The translations under genes were made by a program, and so were the position numbers. Positions 30,439 to 40,758 of a DNA stretch of 64,000 bases are shown piece by piece. Position 1 is the stretch's first letter; every line of letters begins with the position of its first letter. The notes below the pieces were generated by a model. It was not told where the DNA came from, made no database searches, and saw only the letters and a list, made by a program, of their open reading frames with translations. Where the stretch lies: assembly GCA_963759115.1 (NCBI GenBank), contig CAVWXT010000005.1, forward strand, positions 2,356,001 to 2,420,000, given 5' to 3'. Source of the DNA: CAVWXT01 sp963759115. Lineage in GTDB: Bacteria > Planctomycetota > Planctomycetia > Pirellulales > Thermoguttaceae.

Positions 30439-30511
30439 TGGAGCGGAGGAGGGTCGAACTCCCGACCTCTGCATTGCGAACGCAGCGCTCTCCCAACTGA
30501 GCTACCGCCCC
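30439..30511 (-). tRNA. tRNA-Ala(CGC), also attR
   Basis: The 73-nt gene folds as a cloverleaf. The acceptor stem GGGGCGG pairs with CCGCTCC and contains the G3:U70 pair that identifies alanine tRNA. The anticodon loop TTCGCAA gives CGC. The discriminator base is A and CCA is not encoded. Its last 42 bases (30439-30480) are the right attachment repeat of the integrative element. Confidence 0.93.
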
Positions 30512-30576
30512 AACGGCCACGACGAAGGGAACGGCCTCCGTCATGACCGGCATCCATTTTACGAACCAAGGCCCGG

Positions 30577-31299
30577 CTAATCAAGCGGGGCCCCCGCGTG
30601 GCCGACCCAACAGATCGCGTTGAGCAACAGACGGACAAAATCGGGCTGACGGAAGTTTACGCCGAAATCCAGCGAGGTGCAAAATACCCCGCCCCGGTGG
30701 CCTCGCCATGACCAGGCCAACGGCCGACAGATCGCCGGCTGAACCGCATCGGTCATCTTGCCCACGAGCAAACAAGTCGCGCCGGCTGGCACGCCGGAAT
30801 ATTGCCCGGCGCCGCCGCGAGCGACGAATGGATGAACCCCATCGAGCACCGCATGGCCACTCGCCGCAGCGGCAGGCTCGACTCGTATCGGCTCGCCGTC
30901 GTTCACGTCAGGGCGGGGTCCAGCAACACGGCTGGCACTAGCATCGGACCAATCGCCTGCAATGTGCAGGCCTTCGCCCAACGCAACCACGCAATCGGCC
31001 GCGGCGAAGTCCTTTTGCATCACGCCGCTGGCCTCGAAGGCGACGTATTGGCACTGCACGTCGCAACGCCCTCGGAGATGTTGCTCAAGCCACGCCAGCG
31101 CCGCCCGCGAGTCCGCGTCCAGTCCGCAGTCAACCAACAACACGCGCATCGGCCAAACGTGGCTACGGCCGGCCGGGCCGTCCGCCAGTCGGCAGTAGGG
31201 GCGAAACGCCGCGGGGCTGCCCGAAACGCCGACCGTGGCGTGGGCCGGGTGTACCTGCAATCGGCGTCGAACGGGGGACGAGCTAGGCATGGACTCCAT
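30577..31299 (-). CDS. ThuA-like domain protein
   Basis: The 240-residue protein (ATG 31299, MESMPSSSPVRRRLQ) resembles the glutamine-amidotransferase-like ThuA group found in many planctomycetes. The core has RVLLVDCGLDADSRAALAWLE, a central VALGEGLHI, and the C-terminal signature WSWRGHRGGVFCTSLDFG with FVRLLLNAICWV. The active substrate is unknown; some relatives act on sugars. A second in-frame Met lies at 31290. It is transcribed away from the glycosyltransferase gene, with a 265-base divergent region between. Confidence 0.7.
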   Translation of the reverse strand: MESMPSSSPVRRRLQVHPAHATVGVSGSPAAFRPYCRLADGPAGRSHVWPMRVLLVDCGLDADSRAALAWLEQHLRGRCDVQCQYVAFEASGVMQKDFAAADCVVALGEGLHIAGDWSDASASRVAGPRPDVNDGEPIRVEPAAAASGHAVLDGVHPFVARGGAGQYSGVPAGATCLLVGKMTDAVQPAICRPLAWSWRGHRGGVFCTSLDFGVNFRQPDFVRLLLNAICWVGHAGAPLD

Positions 31300-31564
31300 T
31301 ATCCCGAACGGACTGGGCGATGTCCACCTTGCGGTCGCATCGGCGCCCCAAGTTCTGAAAAAGGCGGTCGTTTTGTGCCGGATGGGCGAACCTGACCGTC
31401 GCAGCCGGTTCCACGCGGGAAAGCCGATCCGCCTCTCGCAACTGGGGCAGAAAGCGTCGGGTTTTCCGTTTGGAAGCAGCGAGGAATTGGCGTTTACACA
31501 GTCTGCCGAATCCGGTATGGTTCCGCGCATTCCTTCACCTTCCCCAGCGAGGCGACCGACACGC

Positions 31565-32434
31565 ATGAGCACCTCCGGCGTGATGCCCCATTGCAACGAC
31601 ATGCCTGACGGCCGGCTCGCGGAGTCTCCGTTGATGGTCTTGCCGGCCGACCATGACCTAACGGTCATCATTCCGGCCTACAACGAAGAGAAACGCCTGC
31701 CTTGGACGCTGGCTCAACTGGCGGTGTTCTTGAGCGAGTGGGGCCTCGACTATCGGATCTTGGTGGCCGACGACGGCAGCACCGACCGAACGGCCGCGCT
31801 GACGCGAGAGCTTGGGCCGCGCTGTGCGACGCTTCGCCTCGTGCCCCAGGGCGGCAAGGGGCGAGCGGTGCGGACCGCCATGCTCCATGCCACCGGCCGC
31901 GTGTTGTGCTTCACCGACGCCGATCTCCCCTTCCAACTCACGGCTCTGCGGCAAGGCTACGAGTGGATCCACGACGGCGAGTGCGACGTGGTCTTCGGCG
32001 CCCGCGATATCGAGGGCGCCGAAAACATCGCGCGGCGGCGGCTGCTGCGACGTCTGGCCACCTTTGCGTTTCGCGAGGTTGTGCGGCGCATGGTGTCGCG
32101 CGAGGTGACCGACACGCAGTGCGGGCTGAAATTGTTCCGCCGCCAGGCCGCCTTGGAGATCTTTGCGCGGACGACCATCGACGGGTTCGCCTTTGACGCC
32201 GAGGTAGTCATGCTGACGCACCGGCTGGGCCTGCCGTTCCGCCGCGTTCCGGTCACGCTCGTGAACGAGTTCAGTTCCACGTTGTCGTTGCGTCGCAACG
32301 CGCTGCCGATGCTCATGGACGTGATGCGCGTGTGGTTGCGGCAACGGGCCGGCGGAGAGATGCCGGCGCCGCAGTTCATCTTCGCCCCGGCGGAAGCCAC
32401 ATCCGAGGACAAACGCCGGAAGATCGCGGCGTAG
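31565..32434 (+). CDS. Glycosyltransferase family 2 (dolichyl-phosphate sugar synthase type)
   Basis: The 289-residue protein has the GT2 motifs LTVIIPAYNEEKRLP, VADDGSTDRTAA and the metal-binding CFTDADLPFQLTALRQG. The acceptor-side motif TDTQCGLKLFRRQAALEIF is typical of the DPM1/ALG5 branch, which transfers a sugar from a nucleotide onto polyprenyl phosphate. There is no C-terminal membrane segment, so it should be cytoplasmic and membrane-associated. Start is chosen at ATG 31565; later Met residues at 31583, 31601 and 31634 are possible. It is followed at 80 bases by the deacetylase gene, which may act on the same glycan. Confidence 0.85.
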   Translation: MSTSGVMPHCNDMPDGRLAESPLMVLPADHDLTVIIPAYNEEKRLPWTLAQLAVFLSEWGLDYRILVADDGSTDRTAALTRELGPRCATLRLVPQGGKGRAVRTAMLHATGRVLCFTDADLPFQLTALRQGYEWIHDGECDVVFGARDIEGAENIARRRLLRRLATFAFREVVRRMVSREVTDTQCGLKLFRRQAALEIFARTTIDGFAFDAEVVMLTHRLGLPFRRVPVTLVNEFSSTLSLRRNALPMLMDVMRVWLRQRAGGEMPAPQFIFAPAEATSEDKRRKIAA

Positions 32435-32514
32435 AAACGCATTGGTCCAAGCAGCGTTGCCGCGGGACGCAGGGCATTGTCGCGGTCGAGGCTTCGTGAT
32501 GCCACGTGACTGCT

Positions 32515-33394
32515 GTGCTGAAGCATAACCTGCGCGACTTCCGTCTTGTCCTCCACGCCGACGACCTGGGTATGAACCGGGCGGTGACCGACGGCATTCT
32601 GCGGGGATTTCGCCTCGGTTTGCTGACGAGCACTTCGCTCCTGGCCAATGCCCCGGATGCCGCTCGGCGCTGAAGGGAATGGAAGCGACTGGAAGAGGAT
32701 CGCGCGGCCGGCCGCCTCGCTTCGCAAGCAGCGCGCGAAACGCTGGGCGATCCACAATGCGCCTTTGACCTTGGCGTTCACCTGAATCTCACGCAGGGCC
32801 GGCCGCTCACCGGCGGCCGCTATCCGGCGGAGTTGTTGGACTCGGAAGGCCGCTTTCCGGGCGTTCTCGCGCTCTTTGCGCGATTGCGGCGGTTCGGCGA
32901 CAGCTTCCAGGCCGCAGTCCGCACGGAACTGGAACAGCAGGTGCAAGTCGTCTGCAACCACGGCCTGCGGCCGACGCACGTCAACGGCCATCAATATGTT
33001 GAAATGATCCCGGCCGTGACGGCAATCATTCCGGAACTGCTCGCCCGATTCGGCATTCAGACGGTGCGGGTGGCATGGGAGCGATCGCTGCTGAGATCGA
33101 CCGTATTCCGCGGCCGCCCGTGGAATTGGCCGATGGGGTGCGTGAAACACGTATTTGCCGGGCGTTTTCGCGCGCATGGATGCATTGGGAGTAGCCCATC
33201 CGGACGTATTTTTCGGCACGGCCCATGCCGGAGGAGTTAGTCTGCAACTGTTGCACGTCTTCCTGGCGGCCGCTCGCAACGATCGACTCGTGGAGATGGG
33301 ACTTCATCCGGGCGAAGAACCAGGCGAGCCGCCGCCGGAAGATCGCCTCAACGGTTGGATCGATCCGTTGGCCAAGCGCGGCCGAACGAACTAG
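32515..33394 (+). pseudogene. YdjC/ChbG-type carbohydrate deacetylase, broken here
   Basis: The family removes acetyl groups from N-acetylated sugars. The metal-binding HADDLG is present (GTG 32515, VLKHNLRDFRLVLHADDLG), then LTQGRPLTGGRYPAELL and THVNGHQYVEMIPAV. The frame has an in-frame TGA near 32670 created by a paired loss of G and gain of A (CGGCGCTGAAGG for an expected CGGGCGCTGAGGG), and one further base change near 33165 before the C-terminus (GVAHPDVFFGTAHAGG). The compensating errors suggest sequence error rather than decay. Its place behind the GT2 gene suggests a lipid- or polysaccharide-linked sugar pathway. Confidence 0.72.
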
Positions 33395-33469
33395 GGATGC
33401 TTTTATCCGCAGGACTTCTTGATTGCGTGAAATCAAACGGGCGGCAGTTGGGGCGGCTCGCATGATTTT

Positions 33470-33527
33470 GTAGGGTGCGCGCAACGCACCTCGGCCAACC
33501 ATGACCGGTGCGTTTCACGCACCCTAC
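33470..33527. repeat. GTAGGGTGCG palindrome, intergenic copy
   Basis: GTAGGGTGCG and CGCACCCTAC frame a 58-bp palindrome. It is the intergenic relative of the in-gene copy at 51420-51482. Confidence 0.8.
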
Positions 33528-33584
33528 GTCGACTTGTCGTCGGTATGTCGCGGATCGCGGTCCGCTACGGGTCTTCGCCCGAAC

Positions 33585-34352
33585 CTAGCCGTCCGCGAGC
33601 GGGATCGCCACTTGCTGGCTGCGATTGAGCGCGGCCATGCGGTTGCGCAACGCCGGCTGGTGATTCAACAGACTGGCGATCCCCCGCCAATCCAGCCGCT
33701 CCGGGCCCAACGCCTCATAGATGGCCAGGGCGTGGTCCCAATCCTCTTCGATGTCGATCGTCAGACGCACGTCTTCGCGATCGATCTCGGCCGGGGCCGG
33801 GATCAGGCGAAGATTGAACTTCTCGGGATGCGAGTACAGGTAGCGCGTCACCTGTTCGCGATCGAGGGGACTGCGGGCCAGCCGGTTCGCCTTCCACAGC
33901 GCACTGGTGCGGAACCATTCGGCATACACGCTTACCGGCGAGAGAATCGCCGGCCGGCCGTCGCGCGAACAGTAACTCACGTAGTCGCAGTTCGGATGCT
34001 CTTCGGCCGTAGTCACCAGGCGGTCGATCAGGCCGGGATCGATGAACAAATTGTCGCCGCCGACGCGGACCACGCCTTCGGCCGGATACTGCTCCAGGGC
34101 GTGGGCAAATCGAGCCAGGGCATCGGTCCCTTCGCCAAAGAAGACGGGCACGTCGCTGGGCACCAGCCGACTTACCGAACACTGCTCCTCGGCCTGGCAA
34201 GCCACTACGATCACGCCGTCCAGACGCATCGAATCGGTGACGCGGCGGATCACCCACTCCAAGACAGAACAGCCCCCCAGCTTCCGCATGACATTCGAGC
34301 AGAAGCGCGGCGAATGAAAGCACGCTTGCACGATCCCGAGGGTCTTGAGCAT
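33585..34352 (-). CDS. SpsF-like cytidylyltransferase family protein
   Basis: The 255-residue protein (ATG 34352, MLKTLGIVQACFHSPRFCSN) has the nucleotidyltransferase start LGIVQACFHSPRF and the conserved EWVIRRVTDS. It also has VVRVGGDNLFIDPGLIDRL and DIEEDWDHALAIYEAL of the SpsF/CMP-KDO synthetase-like group. These enzymes activate acid sugars with CTP for cell-surface glycans. The basic RLGSKR loop is changed here to HSPRFCSN. It is divergent from trpF. The substrate is not known. Confidence 0.75.
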   Translation of the reverse strand: MLKTLGIVQACFHSPRFCSNVMRKLGGCSVLEWVIRRVTDSMRLDGVIVVACQAEEQCSVSRLVPSDVPVFFGEGTDALARFAHALEQYPAEGVVRVGGDNLFIDPGLIDRLVTTAEEHPNCDYVSYCSRDGRPAILSPVSVYAEWFRTSALWKANRLARSPLDREQVTRYLYSHPEKFNLRLIPAPAEIDREDVRLTIDIEEDWDHALAIYEALGPERLDWRGIASLLNHQPALRNRMAALNRSQQVAIPLADG

Positions 34353-34391
34353 CCAGCTCCGCCTTTCGCCGAATCCGTCGGTCTGGGCGGC

Positions 34392-34425
34392 TCTTCCGCG
34401 AAAAAGGGGACTGTCCCCTTTTCCC
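34392..34425. repeat. Small hairpin resembling the arms of the purL element
   Basis: GAAAAAGGGGAC is followed at once by its complement GTCCCCTTTTCCC. It looks like the arms of the 75-bp element without the core. It lies between the SpsF-like gene and trpF. Confidence 0.5.
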
Positions 34426-34598
34426 TCCAGCCGATGAAGAGCGTATCCATCAATCTAGCAGTAACGCCGACAATTCGTCAAGGGGAACCCACCTTGCCTG
34501 CGTCTCAAGCTTTACCGCGACAGAGGGATGCGGCGCTTGCCAACTTGCCGCCGATGGGCCAAGATGAATGCAACGCTAGCAAGACTCGGCAGACGAAC

Positions 34599-35255
34599 GT
34601 GTTCCAAGTCAAGATCTGCGGCATCACGAACGTGGACGACGCCCTGGCTGTGGCCCGGGCGGGGGCCGATGCCCTGGGACTGAACTTCTATGGCCGCAGT
34701 CCGCGCTGCATCTCCGCCCAAGTCGCGCGTGACATCATTGCTAGCATTCCGACGGGCATTGTCAAAGTCGGCCTGTTCGTCAACTCACCTGCGGACGAGG
34801 TCTGCCGGCAGTTCGACGACCTGCAACTCGACCTGATCCAACTCCACGGCGACGAGCCGCCGGAGTTTCTCCCGCAATTGGGCCACCGCCCGGTGATGCG
34901 GGCGTTCCGCATGGGGCCCAATGGACTCGACAGTGTCATCGCGTATCTGCGCCGCTCCGAAGAACTAAAAGCGCGGCCTGCCTTGACTCTCCTTGATTCG
35001 TCCGTTCCGGGAATGTATGGCGGAACCGGGGAAGCCGGAAGCTGGGAGATGGCCGCCGAGTATGTCAGACAACCTGGCCTGCCGCCGCTGGTCTTGGCAG
35101 GTGGGCTGACTTGCGACAATGTGGCGATGGCCATCGCGGCAGTCCGTCCGGCGGCAGTCGATGTGGCCAGCGGAGTGGAATCGCGGCCGGGCCGCAAGGA
35201 CGCCGTTTTGGCCGAGACCTTCGTCCGCGCCGCCCGTGCCGCATTTCGTCCATAA
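34599..35255 (+). CDS. trpF: Phosphoribosylanthranilate isomerase
   Basis: TrpF isomerises phosphoribosylanthranilate in tryptophan synthesis. The 218-residue protein from GTG 34599 has the family start FQVKICGITNVDDAL, the catalytic Cys in that motif, VKVGLFVN, LIQLHGDEPPE and the phosphate-binding VLAGGLTCDNV and VDVASGVES. Length is normal for a single-domain TIM barrel. An upstream in-frame ATG at 34554 would add 15 residues. It is not next to other trp genes in this window. It is followed by a palindrome at 35251-35315 and then ahcY. Confidence 0.93.
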   Translation: MFQVKICGITNVDDALAVARAGADALGLNFYGRSPRCISAQVARDIIASIPTGIVKVGLFVNSPADEVCRQFDDLQLDLIQLHGDEPPEFLPQLGHRPVMRAFRMGPNGLDSVIAYLRRSEELKARPALTLLDSSVPGMYGGTGEAGSWEMAAEYVRQPGLPPLVLAGGLTCDNVAMAIAAVRPAAVDVASGVESRPGRKDAVLAETFVRAARAAFRP

Positions 35256-35315
35256 AGCCGCGACTAGTGGTCGCGCCCCGGCGAAGCCGCAAGCGGCAAT
35301 GGTTGCGGCTTTATG
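35251..35315. repeat. Palindrome between trpF and ahcY
   Basis: CATAAAGCCGC (35251-35261) and GCGGCTTTATG (35305-35315) are perfect inverted repeats around two smaller hairpins. It may act as a bidirectional transcript end for trpF, but there is no T-run. Confidence 0.6.
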
Positions 35316-35408
35316 CCACACCGGGCTTGCCAACTTGGGCCGAAGCCCCCTATGATGAGCGTTCTTGGATTCGGAGTCTCGTCCCACGTTTCAGTCAAGG
35401 AGCCGGCG

Positions 35409-36723
<1,315 letters not shown>

Positions 36724-36725
<2 letters not shown>

Positions 36726-36749
36726 GGGATTCGGGACTGGGGATTGGGG
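36724..36749. repeat. Left inverted repeat of the nuclease cassette
   Basis: GAGGGATTCGGGACTGGGGA here is the approximate inverted complement of the repeat at 37239-37269 on the other side of the nuclease gene. Confidence 0.5.
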
Positions 36750-36760
36750 ATTAGAAGCGG

Positions 36761-37211
36761 ATGCCCAGGCAAGACACCAAGCTCGAAGCGGAAGGGGCCG
36801 AGTTCCTCGTTCTCGGCCAGCTCTCTGCTTCGAGGCATCCCGACGTACAAAGGTTATACCAATACGCCGGGGTACGACCTCCTTGCCACCAATCCACGAA
36901 CCGGGAAGTCGGCCAGGATACAAGTCAAGAGCCTGTGGAAGAAACGTCCCTTCTTTCTGATCAAGAAATTAACCCACGCTGAGAGTAAGGTTGAATTCGA
37001 CTTCGAATTCGTTGTGGCCGTTTGCCAAGGCCGCCGGAAGGGCGACACTGGTCTGATGCATCCGCCTGAATGCTTCATCATTCCGCGGGACATTGTGAAG
37101 TCGGTTTTCCGGCCCGGCCCATGGTCGAAGGTCGTCTTTCGGGACATCACGGGCTTGGATGAAAAGTACAAGGACAACTGGTCTCTAATCGCCGAGTCCC
37201 TTGATCTCTGA
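36761..37211 (+). CDS. PD-(D/E)XK endonuclease, group I intron-associated type (one frameshift)
   Basis: The protein of about 150 residues (ATG 36761, MPRQDTKLEAEGAEFLVLGQL) continues after one surplus T near 36824 as LRGIPTYKGYTNTPGYDLLATNP. The catalytic core is visible as PGYDLLA followed by ARIQVKSLWK, where D and QVK are the PD-(D/E)XK residues. Such enzymes include homing-type nucleases from group I introns and stand-alone genes in planctomycetes. It is flanked by inverted repeats (see 36724 and 37239), which suggests a small mobile cassette between ahcY and DUF1015. Confidence 0.7.
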
Positions 37212-37238
37212 CCTCGCCGGTTAGGGCGTAGTGCTCCT

Positions 37239-37269
37239 CCAATCCCGAAGCCCGAATCCCCAATCCCTC
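37239..37269. repeat. Right inverted repeat of the nuclease cassette
   Basis: CCAATCCCGAAGCCCGAATC and following bases form the partner of 36724-36749. Match is imperfect. Confidence 0.5.
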
Positions 37270-37274
37270 TTCCC

Positions 37275-38722
37275 ATGCCCGAAATTCAAGCCTTCCGCGG
37301 AATCCGCTACAACCTTGGCCGCGTCGGCGCGCTGAGCGACGTTGTTACGCCGCCGTACGATGTGATCGGTCCTGAACTGCAGGAACACTTCTACCAGAAG
37401 CATCCCCACAGCTTCATCCGCATCGATCTGAACCGCATCGACCCAGCCAATGACGATCCGACCGACAACCGCTATACCCGCGCCGCGAGGTTCTACAAGC
37501 AGTGGCGCGACGAGGGCGTGTTGGTGGCCGAGGCCGACCCGGCCATCTACGTCTACCACCAGGAGTTCACCTCCGCCGGCACGACGTACGTCCGCCGCGG
37601 CTTCTTGGGCCGGCAGCGGCTCACGCGGTTCGGCGAGGGCCAGGTCTTCCCGCACGAGGAAACCCTGCCGGCGGCGAAGGTCGATCGGCTGATGCTCACC
37701 GTGGTGACCAAGGCCAACCTGAGCCCGATCTTCGGCCTCTACCCCGATCCCGAGTGCGAGGCCCAGAACCTGCTGGATGCCGCCGTGGCGGGCAAGACGC
37801 CGCTGGTGGCCACCGATCACCTGGGCGTGGTCCATCGCCTCTGGCCGGTGACCGACGTGGCAGTGATTTCCAAGCTTTCGGCCATCATGGGGCCCAAGCC
37901 GATCTTCATCGCCGACGGCCACCACCGCTACGAGACGGCCTGCAACTACCGCGACCAGATCTACGACAGCGGCTTCCTCTCGGCCCAACATCCGGCCAAC
38001 TATACGTTGATGATGTGCGTGGCGATGGACGATCCGGGCCTGATCGTCATGCCCACGCACCGGCTGTTTCGTCCAGCCGCGACCGGCGGCCAGGCCGCAA
38101 GCACTGGCGAGGCCAGTGCTGCGGCGGCAGTTGAACTGCCATCCCAACAACTGACGGCCAGCCGCGAGCCGGACCGGTTGCCGCCCCAGCCCGGCGCCAA
38201 TGGTCGGGCTGTCGACCTGTCGACCCTGACCAGCGACAAGCTGGCCGCGCAAGCTGTCGCCCTGTTTCACGACCCGGCCGGCGGGCGAAGGGCCCGACGC
38301 GGCGGCAACCGTCTGGGAGGACATCGAGACCGGCGGCGATCAGGGCGCCATCGGGCTCTACACGCAGAAGGACGGCCGCTGGCTGATCGCCTCGCTCACC
38401 GACGCCGGCAAGGGCCCGGATGGCCGACGTGGCGAAGGATCACACCCCGGCATGGCAATCGCTGGGCGTCAGCCTGTTGCACCGGCTGGTGGTCGAGGAC
38501 CTGTTGGGCTGCAAGGAACTGCCCAAGCCGACCTACGTCCATCTGATCGAAGAGGTGGCCGAGGGGCTGCGGAGCGGCGAATATCCGCTGGCCGCGGTGG
38601 TCATGCCGGCTACCGTCGAAGACGTCCGCACGATCAGCATGGGCGGCGAACGCATGCCGGCCAAGAGCACGTATTTCTATCCCAAGCTGTTGAGCGGGCT
38701 GGTCATCAATCCGCTGGAATGA
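37275..38722 (+). CDS. DUF1015 family protein (two frameshifts, with an extra segment)
   Basis: DUF1015 proteins are conserved in many bacteria with unknown function. The N-terminal part (MPEIQAFRGIRYNLG) has VVTPPYDVIGPELQ, RRGFLGRQRLTRFGEGQVFPHEET and the histidine-rich IADGHHRYETACNYRD. The C-terminal part continues VWEDIETGGDQGAIGLYTQKDGRWL and then AWQSLGVSLLHRLVVEDLLG. One extra base near 38283 and another near 38412 break the frame. About 50 residues around 38070-38220 (RPAATGGQAASTGEASAA) look like an added linker whose DNA forms a hairpin (AGCACTGGCGAGGCCAGTGCT region). ATG 37275. Confidence 0.8.
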
Positions 38723-38730
38723 CGCCGGTC

Positions 38731-38744
38731 GTTCCACGTGAAAC
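38731..38744. promoter_or_regulatory. Putative parS site 1
   Basis: GTTCCACGTGAAAC differs at one position from the consensus parS GTTTCACGTGAAAC. It lies between DUF1015 and the rhomboid gene. Confidence 0.75.
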
Positions 38745-38765
38745 GGCCCACATCCTCGCGATTTC

Positions 38766-39778
38766 ATGCAAAAGCCGCCGCCCCTGACCGCCTGCCTGCG
38801 CTACCCGATCACCACTGGCATCGCGGCGCTGTCCATTGCGGCGACGCTGCGATGGCAGAGCGGGGCCGACATCGACCGGTTCATGATCGGGTACGACAAC
38901 TGGTGGTCGCAGCCGTGGCGGCTGCTCACCCCGGCGTTGTTCCACGCCGGGCCACTGCACTTGATCTTCAACCTGTGTTGGCTATGGGTGTTCGGCGCCG
39001 AACTGAAGAACAACTGGGTTCCGGCCGGACGCTCGGCATCTACGCCCTGCTCGCCGTTGGTTCCATCACGGCTGAACAGGCGCTCTTTCACGGTGCCGTT
39101 GGCCTCTCTGGAGTGGTCTACGGACTGTTCGGTCTGCTTTGGGTTCTTGGCCGGAGCGATCCACGCTTCTTGGGAACGATTGATCGCCAGACTGCCCAGT
39201 TGCTCGTGGGCTGGTTCTTCCTATGCATTGTGCTGACCGTCACCAATGTGATGGGGGTCGCCAACGTGGCGCACGGTGCGGGGTTTGTGCTCGGGGCTCT
39301 GTTGGGTTGCACGATGGCGGCCCGGAGCATCCCAAAGCGGCTGCGGAATGCGGCGATCTTGGCCGTGGTGTTGCTTCTCTGCATAGCCGGCGGCACGGTT
39401 GCACGCCCGTACGTGAACCTGACCGATGACGTCGGCCACGAACTTGCGTACATGGGCTACAAAGCCTTGGATGGGGGGGATCCGAAAAAAGCGGCCGACC
39501 TCTATGAGAGAGCGGTCGCCGTCGACGCGAATGTCTCTGACTGGTGGATCAACCTGGGGATCGCCTACGAGCGGCTGGGCCGAACGGAGGACGCCATCGG
39601 CGCCTTCACGCACGCCGCCGCGCTCAAACCGCAAGATGCGGATATGCAGCGTCACGTGCGTTGGCTGAAACTGCGGCAGCTCACCGAGCCGCAACCGGCC
39701 GTTGAGCCGAGTGACGGTTCTGTCGCATTCACAAGATGCGCGTTTCACGTGAAACGGGCAATTCACGGTGGCTGGTAG
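38766..39778 (+). CDS. Rhomboid-family intramembrane protease with TPR tail (one frameshift)
   Basis: The protein of about 337 residues has six or so membrane segments. The rhomboid signature HLIFNLCWLWVFGAELKNNW is followed by the nucleophile motif GLSGVVYG and the catalytic histidine in NVAHGAGFVLGALLG. The frame loses one G near 39018 (AACTGGGTTCC, expected TGGGG). The C-terminal 110 residues contain TPR-like helices (WWINLGIAYERLGRTEDAIGAFTHAAAL). A cytoplasmic TPR tail suggests partner recognition. The last codons include parS site 2, encoding AFHVKR, just before the stop. Confidence 0.83.
39742..39755. promoter_or_regulatory. parS site 2, inside the rhomboid coding sequence
   Basis: GTTTCACGTGAAAC is an exact parS match, translated in the rhomboid-TPR tail. 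Confidence 0.87.
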
Positions 39779-39791
39779 TTTCACGTGAAAC
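39778..39791. promoter_or_regulatory. parS site 3
   Basis: A second exact GTTTCACGTGAAAC, starting at the last base of the rhomboid stop codon, 36 bases from site 2. Confidence 0.87.
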
Positions 39792-40010
39792 GTAACGGCC
39801 AACGGGCGAGTCGACGAATTCGGACGCCCCGTACTTCGTACTCCACACTCGATGCCGAGGTGCAAGTACGGAGTACGGAGTGCGGAGTGCGGAGCACCAG
39901 GTGCGATGCCTCTCACTCCGCCCTCCGCCTTTCCTCCAAACTGGCATTTCCTCCCGCGCCGACTCCTTGCTAGAATCCGCGTCGAAATGTAGCCGGCAAG
40001 GAGGCCTGAC

Positions 40011-40758
40011 GTGGCTCGGATCTTTTGCGTGGCCAATCAGAAAGGCGGCGTGGGCAAGACGACCACCGCCGTGAATCTGGCCGCCGCGCTGGCCCGATCC
40101 GGCGCACAGACGCTGCTGGTCGACCTCGACCCCCAGTGCAACGCCACCACCGGCCTGGGCCGACAGCCGACCGACAGCCATCCGCTGGTCCAGCTGCGCC
40201 CCGATCCGCCAGGGGGTGTTGCCAACCGACGTGCCGAGGCTCGACCTGCTGCCCGGCAGCCGGAGTTTCCGCGACGTGGAACTGCTGACCCGCGACGACC
40301 CGCAGCAATCGGCCCGGCTGCGCGAACACCTGATGACCGGCTTCAACGCCTACGACTTCGTGCTGATCGACTGTCCGCCGTCGCTGGGGCCGCTGACGAA
40401 GACGGCCCTGAGCAGCTCGACAGAGGTATTCATGCCCATCCAATGCGAGTATTTCGCTATGGAAGGGCTGACGCAAATGATCGAAGTCATTCGAGACGTG
40501 ATGCAGCGCGAAACCAGCCAGCTCCAGTTCGGCGGGATCGTGCTGACGATGTACGACCACACGCTGGAACTGACCCACGAGGTGGACGAGGAGGTGCGCG
40601 ATTTTTTCGGCGAGATCGTGTTTCAGACGGTCATCCCGCGCGACGTGGCGGTTTCCGAGGCGCCCAGCCACGGGAAGCCGGTGATCGACTACGCACCCCG
40701 CTCCAGGGGTGCAAGGGCATACGTAGAACTTTGCATGGAGGTACTCGAACGTGACTAA
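40011..40758 (+). CDS. parA: Chromosome partitioning ATPase ParA (one frameshift)
   Basis: ParA moves origin regions by ATP-driven DNA binding together with ParB. The N-terminus MARIFCVANQKGGVGKTTTA holds the deviant Walker A box. The Walker B region is VLIDCPPSLGPLTKTAL and the C-terminal part DVAVSEAPSHGKPVIDY is typical. The frame shifts near 40192 (CAGCTGCGCCCC), between SHPLVQ and PIRQGVLPTDVPRLDLLPG. The 3' end overlaps parB by eight bases, so the pair is one operon. Three parS sites just upstream support chromosomal ParABS. Position near the replication origin is likely but not shown. Confidence 0.9.

Larger units (their letters stand above)
21138..30480. mobile_element. Integrative element in tRNA-Ala(CGC)
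   Basis: A 42-bp direct repeat equal to the 3' part of tRNA-Ala (anticodon loop to discriminator base) stands at 21138-21179 and 30439-30480. The element between them carries a tyrosine integrase beside the left end, arm-type repeats at both ends, a serine recombinase, a sigma-like protein and unknown cargo. The integrase is disrupted by an IS, so the element is probably immobile unless helped in trans. There are no conjugation genes, so it resembles a small satellite or mobilisable island. Confidence 0.88.

Noticed and set aside
33501..34598. Large N-terminal extension of TrpF
   Set aside because: The extension runs antisense through the SpsF-like gene and has no TrpF similarity.
35256..35408. 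SAH riboswitch before ahcY
   Set aside because: The upstream region shows only a palindrome; the conserved riboswitch core was not found.
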